DNA of 64,000 nucleotides from JAFAMS01 sp963715815 (GCA_963715815.1 OY970278.1:2852001-2916000), one strand, 5' to 3'; shown: positions 9,525 through 17,734, counted from the stretch's first letter. The notes: generated by a model not told the origin, from the letters alone. Program-made: numbers and translations.

Positions 9525-9541
9525 CTCGCCAAGTCGCCGCC

Positions 9542-10309
9542 ATGGCGCCGCGATACTCCGAGCAGCATAAGCTCGTTCAGGCCAAGTTCTCACAGCAGGC
9601 CGTGCACTGGGGAGCGATGAGTATCCCCGCCGATTTGCAGGCAATCTTGCAGCGCGTCGAGCTGTCGCCGGATGCACGCGTGCTCGACGTCGCAGCGGGT
9701 AGCGGATTGCTTGCCCGTGCGCTCGCTCGTCGCGCGAAAGAAGTAGTCGCTGTCGACATCACGCCGGAGATGCTCGCGGGTGGACGTGAGGCAGCTACGC
9801 GCGAAGGGCTTGGGAACATCACGTTCATGCAAGCTGAAGCGGAATCGCTGCCATTCGAAGACGGTTCGTTCGATCTCGTGGTGACGCGCTTCTCACTCCA
9901 TCACATCGCCGAGCCGCAGCGCGTCGTCGACGAAATGGCGCGCGTCGCGCGCGGACGAGGACGCGTGCTCTTGATCGACATGCTCGTCCACGAAGATCCG
10001 GATTTTGCACAGCGCGCGAACGCGATCGAACGCCGCCGGGATCCCTCGCACGCCTGGACGCCGACGTGGCCGCAGCTGCAAGGCTGGGCAACAACTGCCG
10101 GAGCAAACATCGTCGAGGCCTACACGCAAGACCGCGTGCGCGAACTCGAGGATTGGATCGACATGTCAGGGAGCGAGATTCGAGACGAGCTACGCGCAGC
10201 TTTCGAAGCCGACCTCGCCGGCGGCGAACCGACGGGGCTCGCGCCGTATCGCGAGGATGGGACGATTCGTTTCCGTCACCCGCTCGGAATCGTGCTCGCA
10301 CGGGCCTGA
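9542..10309 (+). CDS. Class I SAM-dependent methyltransferase
   Basis: A 255-residue cytosolic methyltransferase of the UbiE/Methyltransf_11 type. Motif I is VLDVAAGSGLLARAL (about 47-61), the acidic cofactor residue is in VVAVDITPEML, and post-motif signatures are AEAESLPFEDGSFDLVVTRFSLHHI. The N-terminus KLVQAKFSQQAVHW matches the family, supporting the ATG at 9542 despite no visible ribosome-binding site. The substrate is unknown. It follows a hairpin/terminator leader, and its stop codon overlaps the next gene's putative CTG start (CTGA). Confidence 0.82.
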   Translation: MAPRYSEQHKLVQAKFSQQAVHWGAMSIPADLQAILQRVELSPDARVLDVAAGSGLLARALARRAKEVVAVDITPEMLAGGREAATREGLGNITFMQAEAESLPFEDGSFDLVVTRFSLHHIAEPQRVVDEMARVARGRGRVLLIDMLVHEDPDFAQRANAIERRRDPSHAWTPTWPQLQGWATTAGANIVEAYTQDRVRELEDWIDMSGSEIRDELRAAFEADLAGGEPTGLAPYREDGTIRFRHPLGIVLARA

Positions 10310-11091
10310 CGGTCTTTGCGAAAGGGAATCTCGACGTACGAGACTCCCTGCATTCGCTTCGTCTAGGCGGCGCGCTCGCGTGGAACGGCGTGAACGAAAT
10401 CGTCCGCGAGCGTTTCCCCGGCTGCACGCTCCGCATTCGGCACGAGCTTCACACGCGTTCCGATGCGCTCTTGGCGGCGACGGGAGTCGCGCCGGACGGA
10501 TTGGAAGGACGCCGCTCCCTACTGGACCCGTACGTTCCAGAAACGCAGTTCAGTCGCGCACTTTTCGAGACCAAGGCCGACGTATACGTGCTGTCAATTC
10601 AGGCCGATATCATGACCGCGCTCTACCGGCATCGCCGTGATGGGTATCTGCTGTATCCGACCAACCAAGAATCTTGGCCGCGGGCCGACCGTAGCTGGTT
10701 GCAAGAGAATTTTTCGTTCGCCGGCATGCTTGAGGTCGAAAGCGCGATGCGCGCTTTGGAACGTGTAATCGAACGAATTCGGGCGATAAGCGATGCGCCG
10801 GTTCTCGTCTATAACGTCTCGAGCGTGGTCCCCGGCGAATCCGTTCGCAACTATGCGGAATTCCCCGAAAGCCTCTCTGCACGCATCCGGCGTTTCAATC
10901 TCGGCTTGATCGACGTTTCGGAACGTACCGGCGTCTGGATCGTCGACGTCGACACGATCGTCGCGCGCGCCGGCGCGGATCGCACCAAGATCGATACGCT
11001 GCACCTGACGCCCGAGGGCTGCCGGCTCGTCGCAAACGAATTCGTCGAGATGCTCGAACAGCTTGACTTCTTTACGAACACCGCGGTCTGA
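10306..11091 (+). CDS. SGNH/GDSL-like hydrolase, putative CTG start
   Basis: A 261-residue protein that looks like an SGNH-fold esterase/lipase-like domain. Near the N-terminus FAKGNLDVRDSLHS resembles block I; a middle segment VLVYNVSSVVPG, then WIVDVDTIVARAG, and the C-terminal DTLHLTPEGCRLVANEF carries the DxxH motif. No ATG, GTG or TTG lies between the previous gene's interior and the conserved N-terminus; the only fitting start is CTG at 10306, overlapping the preceding TGA as CTGA. It ends TGATG with the glycosyltransferase gene (1-bp overlap). Probable substrate is an acylated glycan, judging only from neighbours. Confidence 0.6.
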   Translation: MTVFAKGNLDVRDSLHSLRLGGALAWNGVNEIVRERFPGCTLRIRHELHTRSDALLAATGVAPDGLEGRRSLLDPYVPETQFSRALFETKADVYVLSIQADIMTALYRHRRDGYLLYPTNQESWPRADRSWLQENFSFAGMLEVESAMRALERVIERIRAISDAPVLVYNVSSVVPGESVRNYAEFPESLSARIRRFNLGLIDVSERTGVWIVDVDTIVARAGADRTKIDTLHLTPEGCRLVANEFVEMLEQLDFFTNTAV

Positions 11092-12050
11092 TGGACGCAA
11101 GCGTCGTCATCCGCACCAAAGACGAAGCGCGACGGCTACGCTTGACGCTGACGTCGTTGTCGGCGCAAACGGTGCCGGCGCAAGCCGTCGTCGTGAACGA
11201 CGGTTCGTCGGATGATACACGCGACGTGCTGCGCGAGGCTGCGAATTGGATGGACTTAGTCACTGTCGAGCACACGACCGCGCGCGGGCGTTCTGCGGCG
11301 TCGAATGCGGGTGCAAGCGCCGCAACGGGCGACGTGCTGATCTTTCTGGACGGCGACACGCTGGCTGGACCGCAGCTCGTCGAACGTCACCGTGCTGTAC
11401 ACGAAAGTCCGAACGTGATCGGACGCGGCGAGACGTACCACGTGCGCTCGACCCGTTTGTTGCGCGATCCCGAGACACTCGAGCCCTGGCCCGGTGAAGA
11501 GCGCACGCTCGCGGAGCGTCCTCGCGACGAGCAAGAGCGCATGCGGATTACGCGCGATACTATATTACACGATTTTGCCTCGATCGAACGGCGCGCTTCC
11601 GTCGGGATTTATCCCGGCTCGGGAGCACGGCGCGTGTACGAGCTCGAGATGGACGCGCTCCACAATCATCCGGACTCGACGGTGCTGTGGGCAGCGGCGA
11701 GCGGGAGCAATCTTTCGGTCGAACGCATGCAATTTCAGGATGCCGGCGGTTTTCTCGAAGAGCTCGATCTCAACGAGCATCGCGAGCTTGCACTGCGCTT
11801 ATACGCGCGAGGTCTTCGTCTCGTACCGGTATCCGGAGCGCGGACGTATCATCTCATTCACGGCGTGACACGCAATCCGCTGGAGGAGCGCGCATGGGAA
11901 GAAGTCTTCTATCGCGCGCATCCCGTCCCGGTCGTGAAGCTCTTGCCGGTGCTATGGGCGTCCCTGGCACCCGACTCGACGATACCTTCCAATGAACGCA
12001 TCCTTTCGATCCCGGAGTTGGAAGCTGCAGCGGAGCGACTCAGATGCTGA
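11091..12050 (+). CDS. Family 2 glycosyltransferase
   Basis: A 319-residue GT-A fold glycosyltransferase. Seen: ASVVIRTKDEARRL, nucleotide-sugar loop VVVNDGSSDDT (about 34-43), RGRSAASNAGASAATGDVLIFLDGDT with the metal-binding DxD-type DGD, and an acceptor-side region GGFLEELDLNEHRELALRLYARG. No membrane span, so it acts at the cytosolic face. It sits between two SGNH-like genes with 1-bp (TGATG) and 7-bp overlaps; GGAG precedes the next ATG. Donor and acceptor sugars are unknown. Confidence 0.85.
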   Translation: MDASVVIRTKDEARRLRLTLTSLSAQTVPAQAVVVNDGSSDDTRDVLREAANWMDLVTVEHTTARGRSAASNAGASAATGDVLIFLDGDTLAGPQLVERHRAVHESPNVIGRGETYHVRSTRLLRDPETLEPWPGEERTLAERPRDEQERMRITRDTILHDFASIERRASVGIYPGSGARRVYELEMDALHNHPDSTVLWAAASGSNLSVERMQFQDAGGFLEELDLNEHRELALRLYARGLRLVPVSGARTYHLIHGVTRNPLEERAWEEVFYRAHPVPVVKLLPVLWASLAPDSTIPSNERILSIPELEAAAERLRC

Positions 12051-12610
12051 TCGCCGGCGCCGTCACTGGAAACGAAGAGAGTGCGTTGATGCTCGCAGTC
12101 GAGCAGATGCGCCAGCTCTTCGTGCGCGCCGGGCAGACCGAATGGAAGATCGAATGTGAGCTTCAGACCGACCGCAAGCCCGCGGTCTACATCGCTTCGC
12201 TGCTCACGCAGCTCGATACGGACGAACCGATCGATCGGCTCCAAAGCCGCCTTCGCTCGGAACTGGCCAACCTCAACGCGGTCTATCTTTGCACGGTCTT
12301 TCGCGGATGCGAAGACGACCCATCGAAACTCGAGCGCATTCGCCGTCTCAATTTGCTCGCCATTGATCTTTCGCATGATTTGGACATCGGGGTCATCGAC
12401 TTCGACCGGCAATTCGCCGACATCGGTGCACGGCCGCTGGAAACCAGTTACCGCCTCGAGGGACGAGCCGCGCGCGAAATCGCCGCGTACGTAATCGTGA
12501 AAACACTATTCGCGACGGGAGCGTTCGACGATCATATCGCCGCCGAGACTATCGAGCAGGCACGCACGTTGTACGACCGTTCCTATCAAGCGAACGCGTC
12601 CCTCGCATGA
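12044..12610 (+). CDS. SGNH-like protein lacking the terminal His motif
   Basis: A 188-residue protein. The segment AVYLCTVFRGCEDD, then RIRRLNLLAIDLSHDLDIGVIDFDRQFADIG resembles the second half of SGNH proteins in this cluster (compare WIVDVDTIVARAG two genes upstream), but the expected DxxH is replaced by ETSYRLEGRAA, so catalysis is doubtful. The N-terminal part is unlike the neighbours. ATG at 12044 follows GGAG by nine bases and overlaps the glycosyltransferase gene by 7 bp; its own stop overlaps the carrier gene as ATGA. The family assignment is an inference. Confidence 0.6.
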   Translation: MLIAGAVTGNEESALMLAVEQMRQLFVRAGQTEWKIECELQTDRKPAVYIASLLTQLDTDEPIDRLQSRLRSELANLNAVYLCTVFRGCEDDPSKLERIRRLNLLAIDLSHDLDIGVIDFDRQFADIGARPLETSYRLEGRAAREIAAYVIVKTLFATGAFDDHIAAETIEQARTLYDRSYQANASLA

Positions 12611-12909
12611 CGTACGCTCTCGTGGTCGGCGGCACCAAAGAAGCCGTTGAGGTCCGGCTGCTGGAGTGGCACGTTGAGACCGGCGCTGCCGTTACGCCCG
12701 GCGACCTGATCGTCGAGCTCGAAACGCACAAAGTCATCGTCGAGGTTCGCGCGCAGCAACGCGGAGTTTTGCGTCGCATCGTGTGCAACGCGGGCGAATG
12801 GCGTAAACTTGGAGATGTTCTTGCGATCTTGAGCGACGAGCCCGACAGTGCGCTTCCGGAATCGGCTGACGGTCTGCCGCTTTGGGAGGCGAGTTTCTAC
12901 ATCGCCTAG
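12607..12909 (+). CDS. Small biotin/lipoyl-type carrier domain protein
   Basis: A 100-residue protein consisting of one biotinyl/lipoyl attachment domain. VRLLEWHVETGAAVTPGDLIVELETHKVIVEVRAQ has the hairpin lysine (Lys42 in ETHK), followed by the mirrored strand RGVLRRIVCNAGEWRKLGDVLAIL. ETxK is closer to lipoyl (ETDK) than to biotin (AMKM) domains. It is free-standing, with no dehydrogenase or carboxylase partner in view; instead it ends an operon of SGNH and glycosyltransferase genes. It overlaps the convergent gene by four bases (CTAG). Confidence 0.8.
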   Translation: MTYALVVGGTKEAVEVRLLEWHVETGAAVTPGDLIVELETHKVIVEVRAQQRGVLRRIVCNAGEWRKLGDVLAILSDEPDSALPESADGLPLWEASFYIA

Positions 12910-14228
12910 CCGATGATCCGCGCGATCTGCTCTCGGAGCAGTGCTTGCGCGAATCCGCTTTGATGGACGCCGTCCGGCAAATGTTGAGCCGCGCCTAGCA
13001 TTGCAACGAGTGTGTCGGCGTCGACGATTGCGACGTCGCGATCGCGCGCGAGATCGTATAGCATGAGGTTTAGCTCTTTGGCGCGCACCGAAGCGACGTC
13101 GTCGCTCATCGGTCGATCGAAAGCGGCGTAATTGAAGATCGCATCGCCGATCGAGCTCGAGAACGCATTGAGTATGACGAATTTCGTCGGACGGCGCGCA
13201 CGCACGGCGTCGATGAGGTCGTAGTAATCTTTCTTTACGTCCGCGACCGAGCGCATAACGATATCGAAATCAGATTTGATCCATGCTTTTAGGGCCGACG
13301 AGAGCTCGCTCTGGCGAAAGCCGTGGATGGTAAGCGTAAAGCCAAGACGCCGGTGCCGAAACGCATGCGCGAGCTCGGAGTTCAACGAGAGAACGACGAT
13401 GTCGGCGGGGCCTGCTGCGACAACCCCGCTGCGCGTGAGCAGATCGTATGTTTCGTCAAGTGGAGAACGCGCGAGCGCAGCGAGCATACTTCCGGCTACG
13501 ATCCAATCCGCTCCGGACGGCGCCGGCGATTCTGCGGCGAGCGTCGTAGCCGCATCGGTTTCGATCTCGCGCCGTTGCTCGGGCGTACGTTCCAGCTGTT
13601 CGAGAAGCACGCGCGCCGACGGTACGAGCGAATCGTCCGAGCACCAGACGACATGCGTCGAGGGCGAGAGCAGCGCGGCCAGTTCCAAAAAAGCGTCACG
13701 TTCACCGCGAAAGATCCCGCTCTGCTCGCAGATGCCGAGACTCAAGACCGTCGTGAACGGACCGGACGCATCGCCTCGCCACATGCGCGCACGATCGTAC
13801 CAGCCCGAAAGCAAACCGGAAGGCGAGTCCGCTAACTGCGTGGTGCGCCGGCCGGCAAGGAACAGCAGTTGCATGAACTCGCTCGGCGGCACCGTCGGTC
13901 TTTCTCCGGGCCGCAGCTCGAGGTTACCGATCGAAAAATCAGACTGCCATCGATTGTGATGTCGATGCCGATCGTGAAACCCGCCATGCGAAACGTTCGC
14001 CTTTCGGAGCCGCCCATTGCCGGGCGACAAAAACGCAACCTGAACGTCGCGCCATTCATCTGCGAACGGCATGTAGCTCGTCGGGTTGAGCCACGCTAAA
14101 CCGACGTTGCAATATCCGAGCACCTCTCCCGGCCTGCAATTGTACCCCTCGTCCGCGAGCCACCGAACACCGGAACGAACGACCGCGAAGCCTTCAGGAT
14201 CGAGTGGACCAGCGCGCAGTCCGCTCAC
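12906..14228 (-). CDS. Two-part protein with C-terminal SGNH-like domain
   Basis: A 440-residue protein. The N-terminal 190 residues (PGEVLGYCNVGLAWLNP, FADEWRDVQVAFLSPGNG, HRHHNRW, LELRPGERPTVPPSEFM) match no family I know. The C-terminal part contains ADIVVLSLNSELAH, TKFVILNAFSSSIGD, VAIVDADTLVAMLG and LPDGVHQSGFAQ, the last with a DxxH motif, as in SGNH proteins. Start: GTG at 14228 overlapping the upstream stop as GTGA, with GGAG five bases before it. It is paired with the lipoyl-like gene upstream, mirroring the plus-strand SGNH/carrier pair. Function unknown. Confidence 0.65.
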   Translation of the reverse strand: MSGLRAGPLDPEGFAVVRSGVRWLADEGYNCRPGEVLGYCNVGLAWLNPTSYMPFADEWRDVQVAFLSPGNGRLRKANVSHGGFHDRHRHHNRWQSDFSIGNLELRPGERPTVPPSEFMQLLFLAGRRTTQLADSPSGLLSGWYDRARMWRGDASGPFTTVLSLGICEQSGIFRGERDAFLELAALLSPSTHVVWCSDDSLVPSARVLLEQLERTPEQRREIETDAATTLAAESPAPSGADWIVAGSMLAALARSPLDETYDLLTRSGVVAAGPADIVVLSLNSELAHAFRHRRLGFTLTIHGFRQSELSSALKAWIKSDFDIVMRSVADVKKDYYDLIDAVRARRPTKFVILNAFSSSIGDAIFNYAAFDRPMSDDVASVRAKELNLMLYDLARDRDVAIVDADTLVAMLGAAQHLPDGVHQSGFAQALLREQIARIIG

Positions 14229-14578
14229 CACCACTCCGGTTGAAAAAGAATTCCGGCGACGCTTACGCGCGCGGCCCGAGTGGGCGCGGCATCCAAATCT
14301 TCCGCCGGATCGGTCGTCAAATGTGCAAGCGTCGAACCGGGCTTGATTTCGTCTCCAGCGGAAATCGCTAAGCGCCGCACCCATGCGCGCTCTCGAACTG
14401 CGATCCTGAAATACGAGATTGCCGGGCAGTCGTGCTCTGCATAACTCGTCAAATCGACGCTCAGATCGAGAAACTTCCCGCCGGCGGCAAGCGACGCGCC
14501 TTCTTTCACGTGCACAGCCTTAATAACCGCGGTCGTCATGAGCGGGTTGATCGTAGGCAGCGTCAAGATCAGAACCAA
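14225..14578 (-). CDS. Lipoyl-like domain protein without the modifiable lysine
   Basis: A 117-residue protein with a lipoyl/biotinyl domain fold: LTLPTINPLMTTAVIKAVHVKEGASLAAGG, then the hairpin and VRRLAISAGDEIKPGSTLAHL. At the hairpin, where ETDK is expected, the sequence is LSVDLTSYAEHDCP with no lysine, so it should not be lipoylated or biotinylated. Start uncertain: TTG at 14578 is chosen because the fold begins before the ATG at 14539; TTG 14566 is another choice. Its stop is coupled (GTGA) to the SGNH-like gene. It may be a structural partner rather than a carrier. Confidence 0.6.
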   Translation of the reverse strand: MVLILTLPTINPLMTTAVIKAVHVKEGASLAAGGKFLDLSVDLTSYAEHDCPAISYFRIAVRERAWVRRLAISAGDEIKPGSTLAHLTTDPAEDLDAAPTRAARVSVAGILFQPEWW

Positions 14579-14628
14579 AACATTGTCACAGTCGAGGGGC
14601 AGCGACCATCGCCTCTGAATCCTGCTCG

Positions 14629-15876
14629 TTGCACGTGAATCCTTTGGCATCGCCATCGAGCGACTTCTACCGCACGGTCGACGAGGGCCGCATTCTCGAT
14701 CTTCTCTGCATTTCGGGATGGGCGGAACAATATCGCCGTGCACCGCAAACCGCGCGCGACACGGCAGCGAATGCGCTCGAACGGTGGATTACAGCCGGAC
14801 TCCCGTACCGTGAAGGCAGCTCAGCTCGCGCGTTCGATCCGGCCGAAGTCATCAACTTTGCGAAAGGGCTCGGCATACGAGGAGAGGATGACTTCTGGGA
14901 GCACGCGTACGTTGCGACGGCGCGCGAGCTGATCGACGGTCTGCGCGCTCGCGTGGATTCTTCGTCCAACGGTTTTCACATACGCCTCGAACGACACGTA
15001 AATCTCGCGCATCATGACGCGGGCACGCGCGTCCGCATCCATCTTCCCCTTCCACTCGAAGACGATAGTTACGGCGCAAGGGACGTTCGCGTCACACCCG
15101 ATGTTGACGGGGAAACCAGGATTGAAGCCGGTCGAATGATCGCGACCGTGTCCGTGCCGGAAGAGAAAACCATATCCGTCGCGGCCGAGATCTCGTTCCT
15201 TTGTCATCCCGAGCGACATCGAGGGACAGCGACAACCGACGACACCGAGCTCTATCTTCGCACATCGGAGGGGCTGATAGAAATCTCCCCGCGCGTCGTC
15301 GAGCTCGCGAGGAAACTCGAGTTGAGCGACCGCGATCCGATCGCGACAATGCGCCGCATCTGGAGTTTTATGTTCGAAGAGATGACGCTCGGCGTCGTAC
15401 ACTATGATGCTTTGGGCGAACCACAGCTCGACGCCGTCATAAAGTCCGGTTTGTTTGACTGCCGCCTCGGCGCCGCGCTGATCGTCGCGCTCTGCCGGGC
15501 GGTTCGCATACCTGCGCGCATGCTGAGCGGATACGCGCTCTACTCCGTGCCTTACTACCATTATTGGGCCGAAGTCTGGACTGAAGACCGTGGCTGGCTG
15601 CCGTTCGATCTGATCTGCTGGGATCTGTCTCTGCGCGGTCGCGATGCCGAGTGGCGCGACGTCTTCTTCGGCAAGTTGGATGCGCGGATGACGACGGAGA
15701 CGCTGCCGCACACGTTCACGGGATTTCCGTCCGTACAGTTTCCGAAAGCGTGGCACGTCCTATCGCGACCAGTCGACGATGGCGCGGCGTTCGGACTCTT
15801 TTCCGTCGAGACCGGTGCGCTTGTCTACGAAGACCGGTTCTCGTTCAACACGAACGCGGTACCGTTGTTGCCCTGA
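14629..15876 (+). CDS. Transglutaminase-like cysteine protein
   Basis: A 415-residue cytosolic protein. The C-terminal half is a transglutaminase-like domain with triad Cys278 (SGLFDCRLGAALIVALCRAV), His311 (YYHYWAEVW) and Asp327 (LPFDLICWD). The N-terminal half (FYRTVDEGRILDLLCISGWAEQYRR) is unassigned. Members act as peptidases or amide-forming enzymes. Residues 191-202 (LCHPERHRGTAT) are encoded by a copy of a repeat found twice more in the window, an in-frame insertion. Start TTG 14629, or GTG 14635; no clear ribosome-binding site. Divergent from the lysine-less lipoyl gene and overlapping the next gene by 52 bp. Confidence 0.75.
   Translation: MHVNPLASPSSDFYRTVDEGRILDLLCISGWAEQYRRAPQTARDTAANALERWITAGLPYREGSSARAFDPAEVINFAKGLGIRGEDDFWEHAYVATARELIDGLRARVDSSSNGFHIRLERHVNLAHHDAGTRVRIHLPLPLEDDSYGARDVRVTPDVDGETRIEAGRMIATVSVPEEKTISVAAEISFLCHPERHRGTATTDDTELYLRTSEGLIEISPRVVELARKLELSDRDPIATMRRIWSFMFEEMTLGVVHYDALGEPQLDAVIKSGLFDCRLGAALIVALCRAVRIPARMLSGYALYSVPYYHYWAEVWTEDRGWLPFDLICWDLSLRGRDAEWRDVFFGKLDARMTTETLPHTFTGFPSVQFPKAWHVLSRPVDDGAAFGLFSVETGALVYEDRFSFNTNAVPLLP
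15201..15236 (+). repeat. CATCCCGAGCG dispersed repeat, copy 1 (inside coding sequence)
   Basis: TTGTCATCCCGAGCG, then ACATCGAGGGACAGCGAC. Copies 2 (16619-16648) and 3 (46250-46282) share the core with one or two changes. This copy lies in frame inside the transglutaminase-like gene. Confidence 0.7.
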
Positions 15877-16625
15877 ACCGTCACCTCGCCTGGGCCGAAA
15901 TCGAGCGGCTCAAGTCCCTCGCGTAACGCAGACTCACGCCGCAGCAGTAAACCTTTCGAAATCGCAAGCTGCTCGGCCAGCATCTCGTGATGCACGCGCG
16001 GATACTTGTTGACGTCGTGCGTCACGTAGACGTAGAGGTGCGGCCGTCCGCCTAAGGTCGCAAATCCCGAAGTCTTCTGCAGCTCGAGACAAACAATGGA
16101 ATCCTCGCCGCGTTCGGCGGTGTCGCCTGTTTCGGGATAGCGTGGCTGTGCAGATCGCCGGCAGAGCAACGTCCCCGGGTGCGCACGCGCTTCGGTCGCG
16201 TGCCAGTTGAGCCAGTATAGGCGTCGGGATGCCGTAATAAATTGTAGCGTGTCTTCGAGATACAAACATGCGGCCTGAAGGCGAACGAGCTCCGCATACT
16301 GCTCTTCGAGACGTTGTGGATGATAGATGTCGTCGTCGTCCCACTGACAAAACAGGTCACCGGAAGCGTGGTCGCAGCTCCGATTGCGCAGCGCTCCGAG
16401 CGAAAGTCGCTCATCGCAGCGCACGAGTCGCACATCGTCGCGACCGAGCGACTGCAGGTGCGTCGCGATCTCGTCGACGGCTTCGCGAGGACCGTCGGAG
16501 ACGATGACCAGTTCTTTATTTGCGTGGGCCTGCGCGCAGTACGCCGCGACGCTCCGCTTGAACATCCGCCGACGCGATGGCTCAGCCGTCGTCACGAGAA
16601 GGCAGCTAATCTTTTCTCTTGTCAT
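15825..16625 (-). CDS. Family 2 glycosyltransferase
   Basis: A 266-residue GT-A fold enzyme. Seen: ISCLLVTTAEPS, ANKELVIVSDGPREAVDEI, LGALRNRSCDHASGDLFCQWDDDDIYHPQRLEEQY with the metal-binding DDDD, then a short acceptor domain (GEDSIVCLELQ). There is no membrane span. Start: ATG at 16625, which lies within a copy of the CATCCCGAGCG repeat; upstream in-frame sequence is only the repeat translated. It overlaps the transglutaminase-like gene by 52 bp at the 3' end. It probably belongs to the same glycan-related set as the GT2 at 11091. Confidence 0.8.
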   Translation of the reverse strand: MTREKISCLLVTTAEPSRRRMFKRSVAAYCAQAHANKELVIVSDGPREAVDEIATHLQSLGRDDVRLVRCDERLSLGALRNRSCDHASGDLFCQWDDDDIYHPQRLEEQYAELVRLQAACLYLEDTLQFITASRRLYWLNWHATEARAHPGTLLCRRSAQPRYPETGDTAERGEDSIVCLELQKTSGFATLGGRPHLYVYVTHDVNKYPRVHHEMLAEQLAISKGLLLRRESALREGLEPLDFGPGEVTVQGNNGTAFVLNENRSS

Positions 16626-16648
16626 CCCGAGCGAAGTCGAGGGATCGC
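16619..16648 (+). repeat. CATCCCGAGCG dispersed repeat, copy 2
   Basis: TTGTCATCCCGAGCGAAGTC, then GAGGGATCGCC. It covers the start codon of the minus-strand glycosyltransferase and abuts the stop of the hydrolase gene at 16649. Confidence 0.7.
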
Positions 16649-17698
16649 CTAAATCCTCGCGTTCGCCACGCACGCGGTGCGCGGCCGCTGAAATATCACG
16701 GCGACGCCGCAGGCTGACGTAAACATGCCGTTCGCGTCGTGATCGACGCCGGGGACTTCCGCGACGTCTTGATTCGTCCCGGATGGATGCCGCGTCCGCA
16801 GATATTGCGTGTACGACAAACCACGTGCCAATCGATACGGCCCTTCGGTTTCACCCATACAGGACTTGTCGAGGACCGGATGATTAGGATCGGTATCGAG
16901 CATTCCGAGCATGTAGCTTACACGCCGCTTAACGTAGCGCGCTTCAAGCGTCGCCGAATCGAGCGTCACGTATGGCGGAAGATTATCCATGCCATATTTC
17001 CAGTTGTTGAATTTTGGACAGGACGCTTCGATGCTCGGCACGGGCCGGAATGAATCGAAGTACAGATACGACGACGGATTCGCAACGACAAAGCGAATCG
17101 CGATGCCGGCGGCTGCGAGATCGTCCGGCGCTTTGCCGACGACGGCATAGCGTTGAACCATCTGGCCTCCGGCAGAATGCCCCACGAAAACGATCTCTTG
17201 CAGCGCGGGAAACCGCGAACGATCTGCAAGCCGCTTCGCGATCGCATCGAGCACCGAGAACCCGCTGATCGGAGCCGGCCCGATGGCCGGTAGACCGTCG
17301 AGCCATGTTTGAACGTCCCAGCGAATCGTGCTGGCCGGAAGGGAATGTCCCGTGACGTCGATCTGAGCCAGGAACTGCGGCGTAATCAAAATCGTATCCG
17401 CGCCGGCACCCGCAGCAGCGATGGCTTCTTCACCCGTCTTCTCGTACACATCGCTGTTCCGCAGCAATCCTGAGATGTTGATCAGCGCGCGAACCGCGGT
17501 CGGAGATCCATCCAGGGAGCCTGTGCCAAAGTAGTGCACGATGCCGGAACCCTCGGGGGCCTGCACGAGGAATTCGCGATTGCCGACATGCTTGACTGGT
17601 TTGTAATGCGGGTCATCCTCGCGCTGCGCAAGCGCCGTATTGGCCACGAGCAGCACGGCAAATAACGCGAAGAGTCCCCGTAACATCGTTCGTATCAC
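16649..17698 (-). CDS. Exported alpha/beta hydrolase
   Basis: A 349-residue Sec-exported protein (signal peptide MIRTMLRGLFALFAVLLV to ALAQ). The nucleophile elbow is GHSAGG in IVFVGHSAGGQMVQRYAVVG, the following strand is RFVVANPSSYLYFD, and the catalytic His is probably in VPGVDHDANGMF near the end. The pattern is typical of secreted esterase-like hydrolases; substrate unknown. Start: GTG at 17698 with AGGAG five bases upstream, preferred over the ATG at 17686. It is divergent from the proline dehydrogenase gene, 36 bases away. Confidence 0.78.
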   Translation of the reverse strand: MIRTMLRGLFALFAVLLVANTALAQREDDPHYKPVKHVGNREFLVQAPEGSGIVHYFGTGSLDGSPTAVRALINISGLLRNSDVYEKTGEEAIAAAGAGADTILITPQFLAQIDVTGHSLPASTIRWDVQTWLDGLPAIGPAPISGFSVLDAIAKRLADRSRFPALQEIVFVGHSAGGQMVQRYAVVGKAPDDLAAAGIAIRFVVANPSSYLYFDSFRPVPSIEASCPKFNNWKYGMDNLPPYVTLDSATLEARYVKRRVSYMLGMLDTDPNHPVLDKSCMGETEGPYRLARGLSYTQYLRTRHPSGTNQDVAEVPGVDHDANGMFTSACGVAVIFQRPRTACVANARI

Positions 17699-17734
17699 GG
17701 GGACTCCTCGGCCATTCGAGCGTACGGCTCCTGC

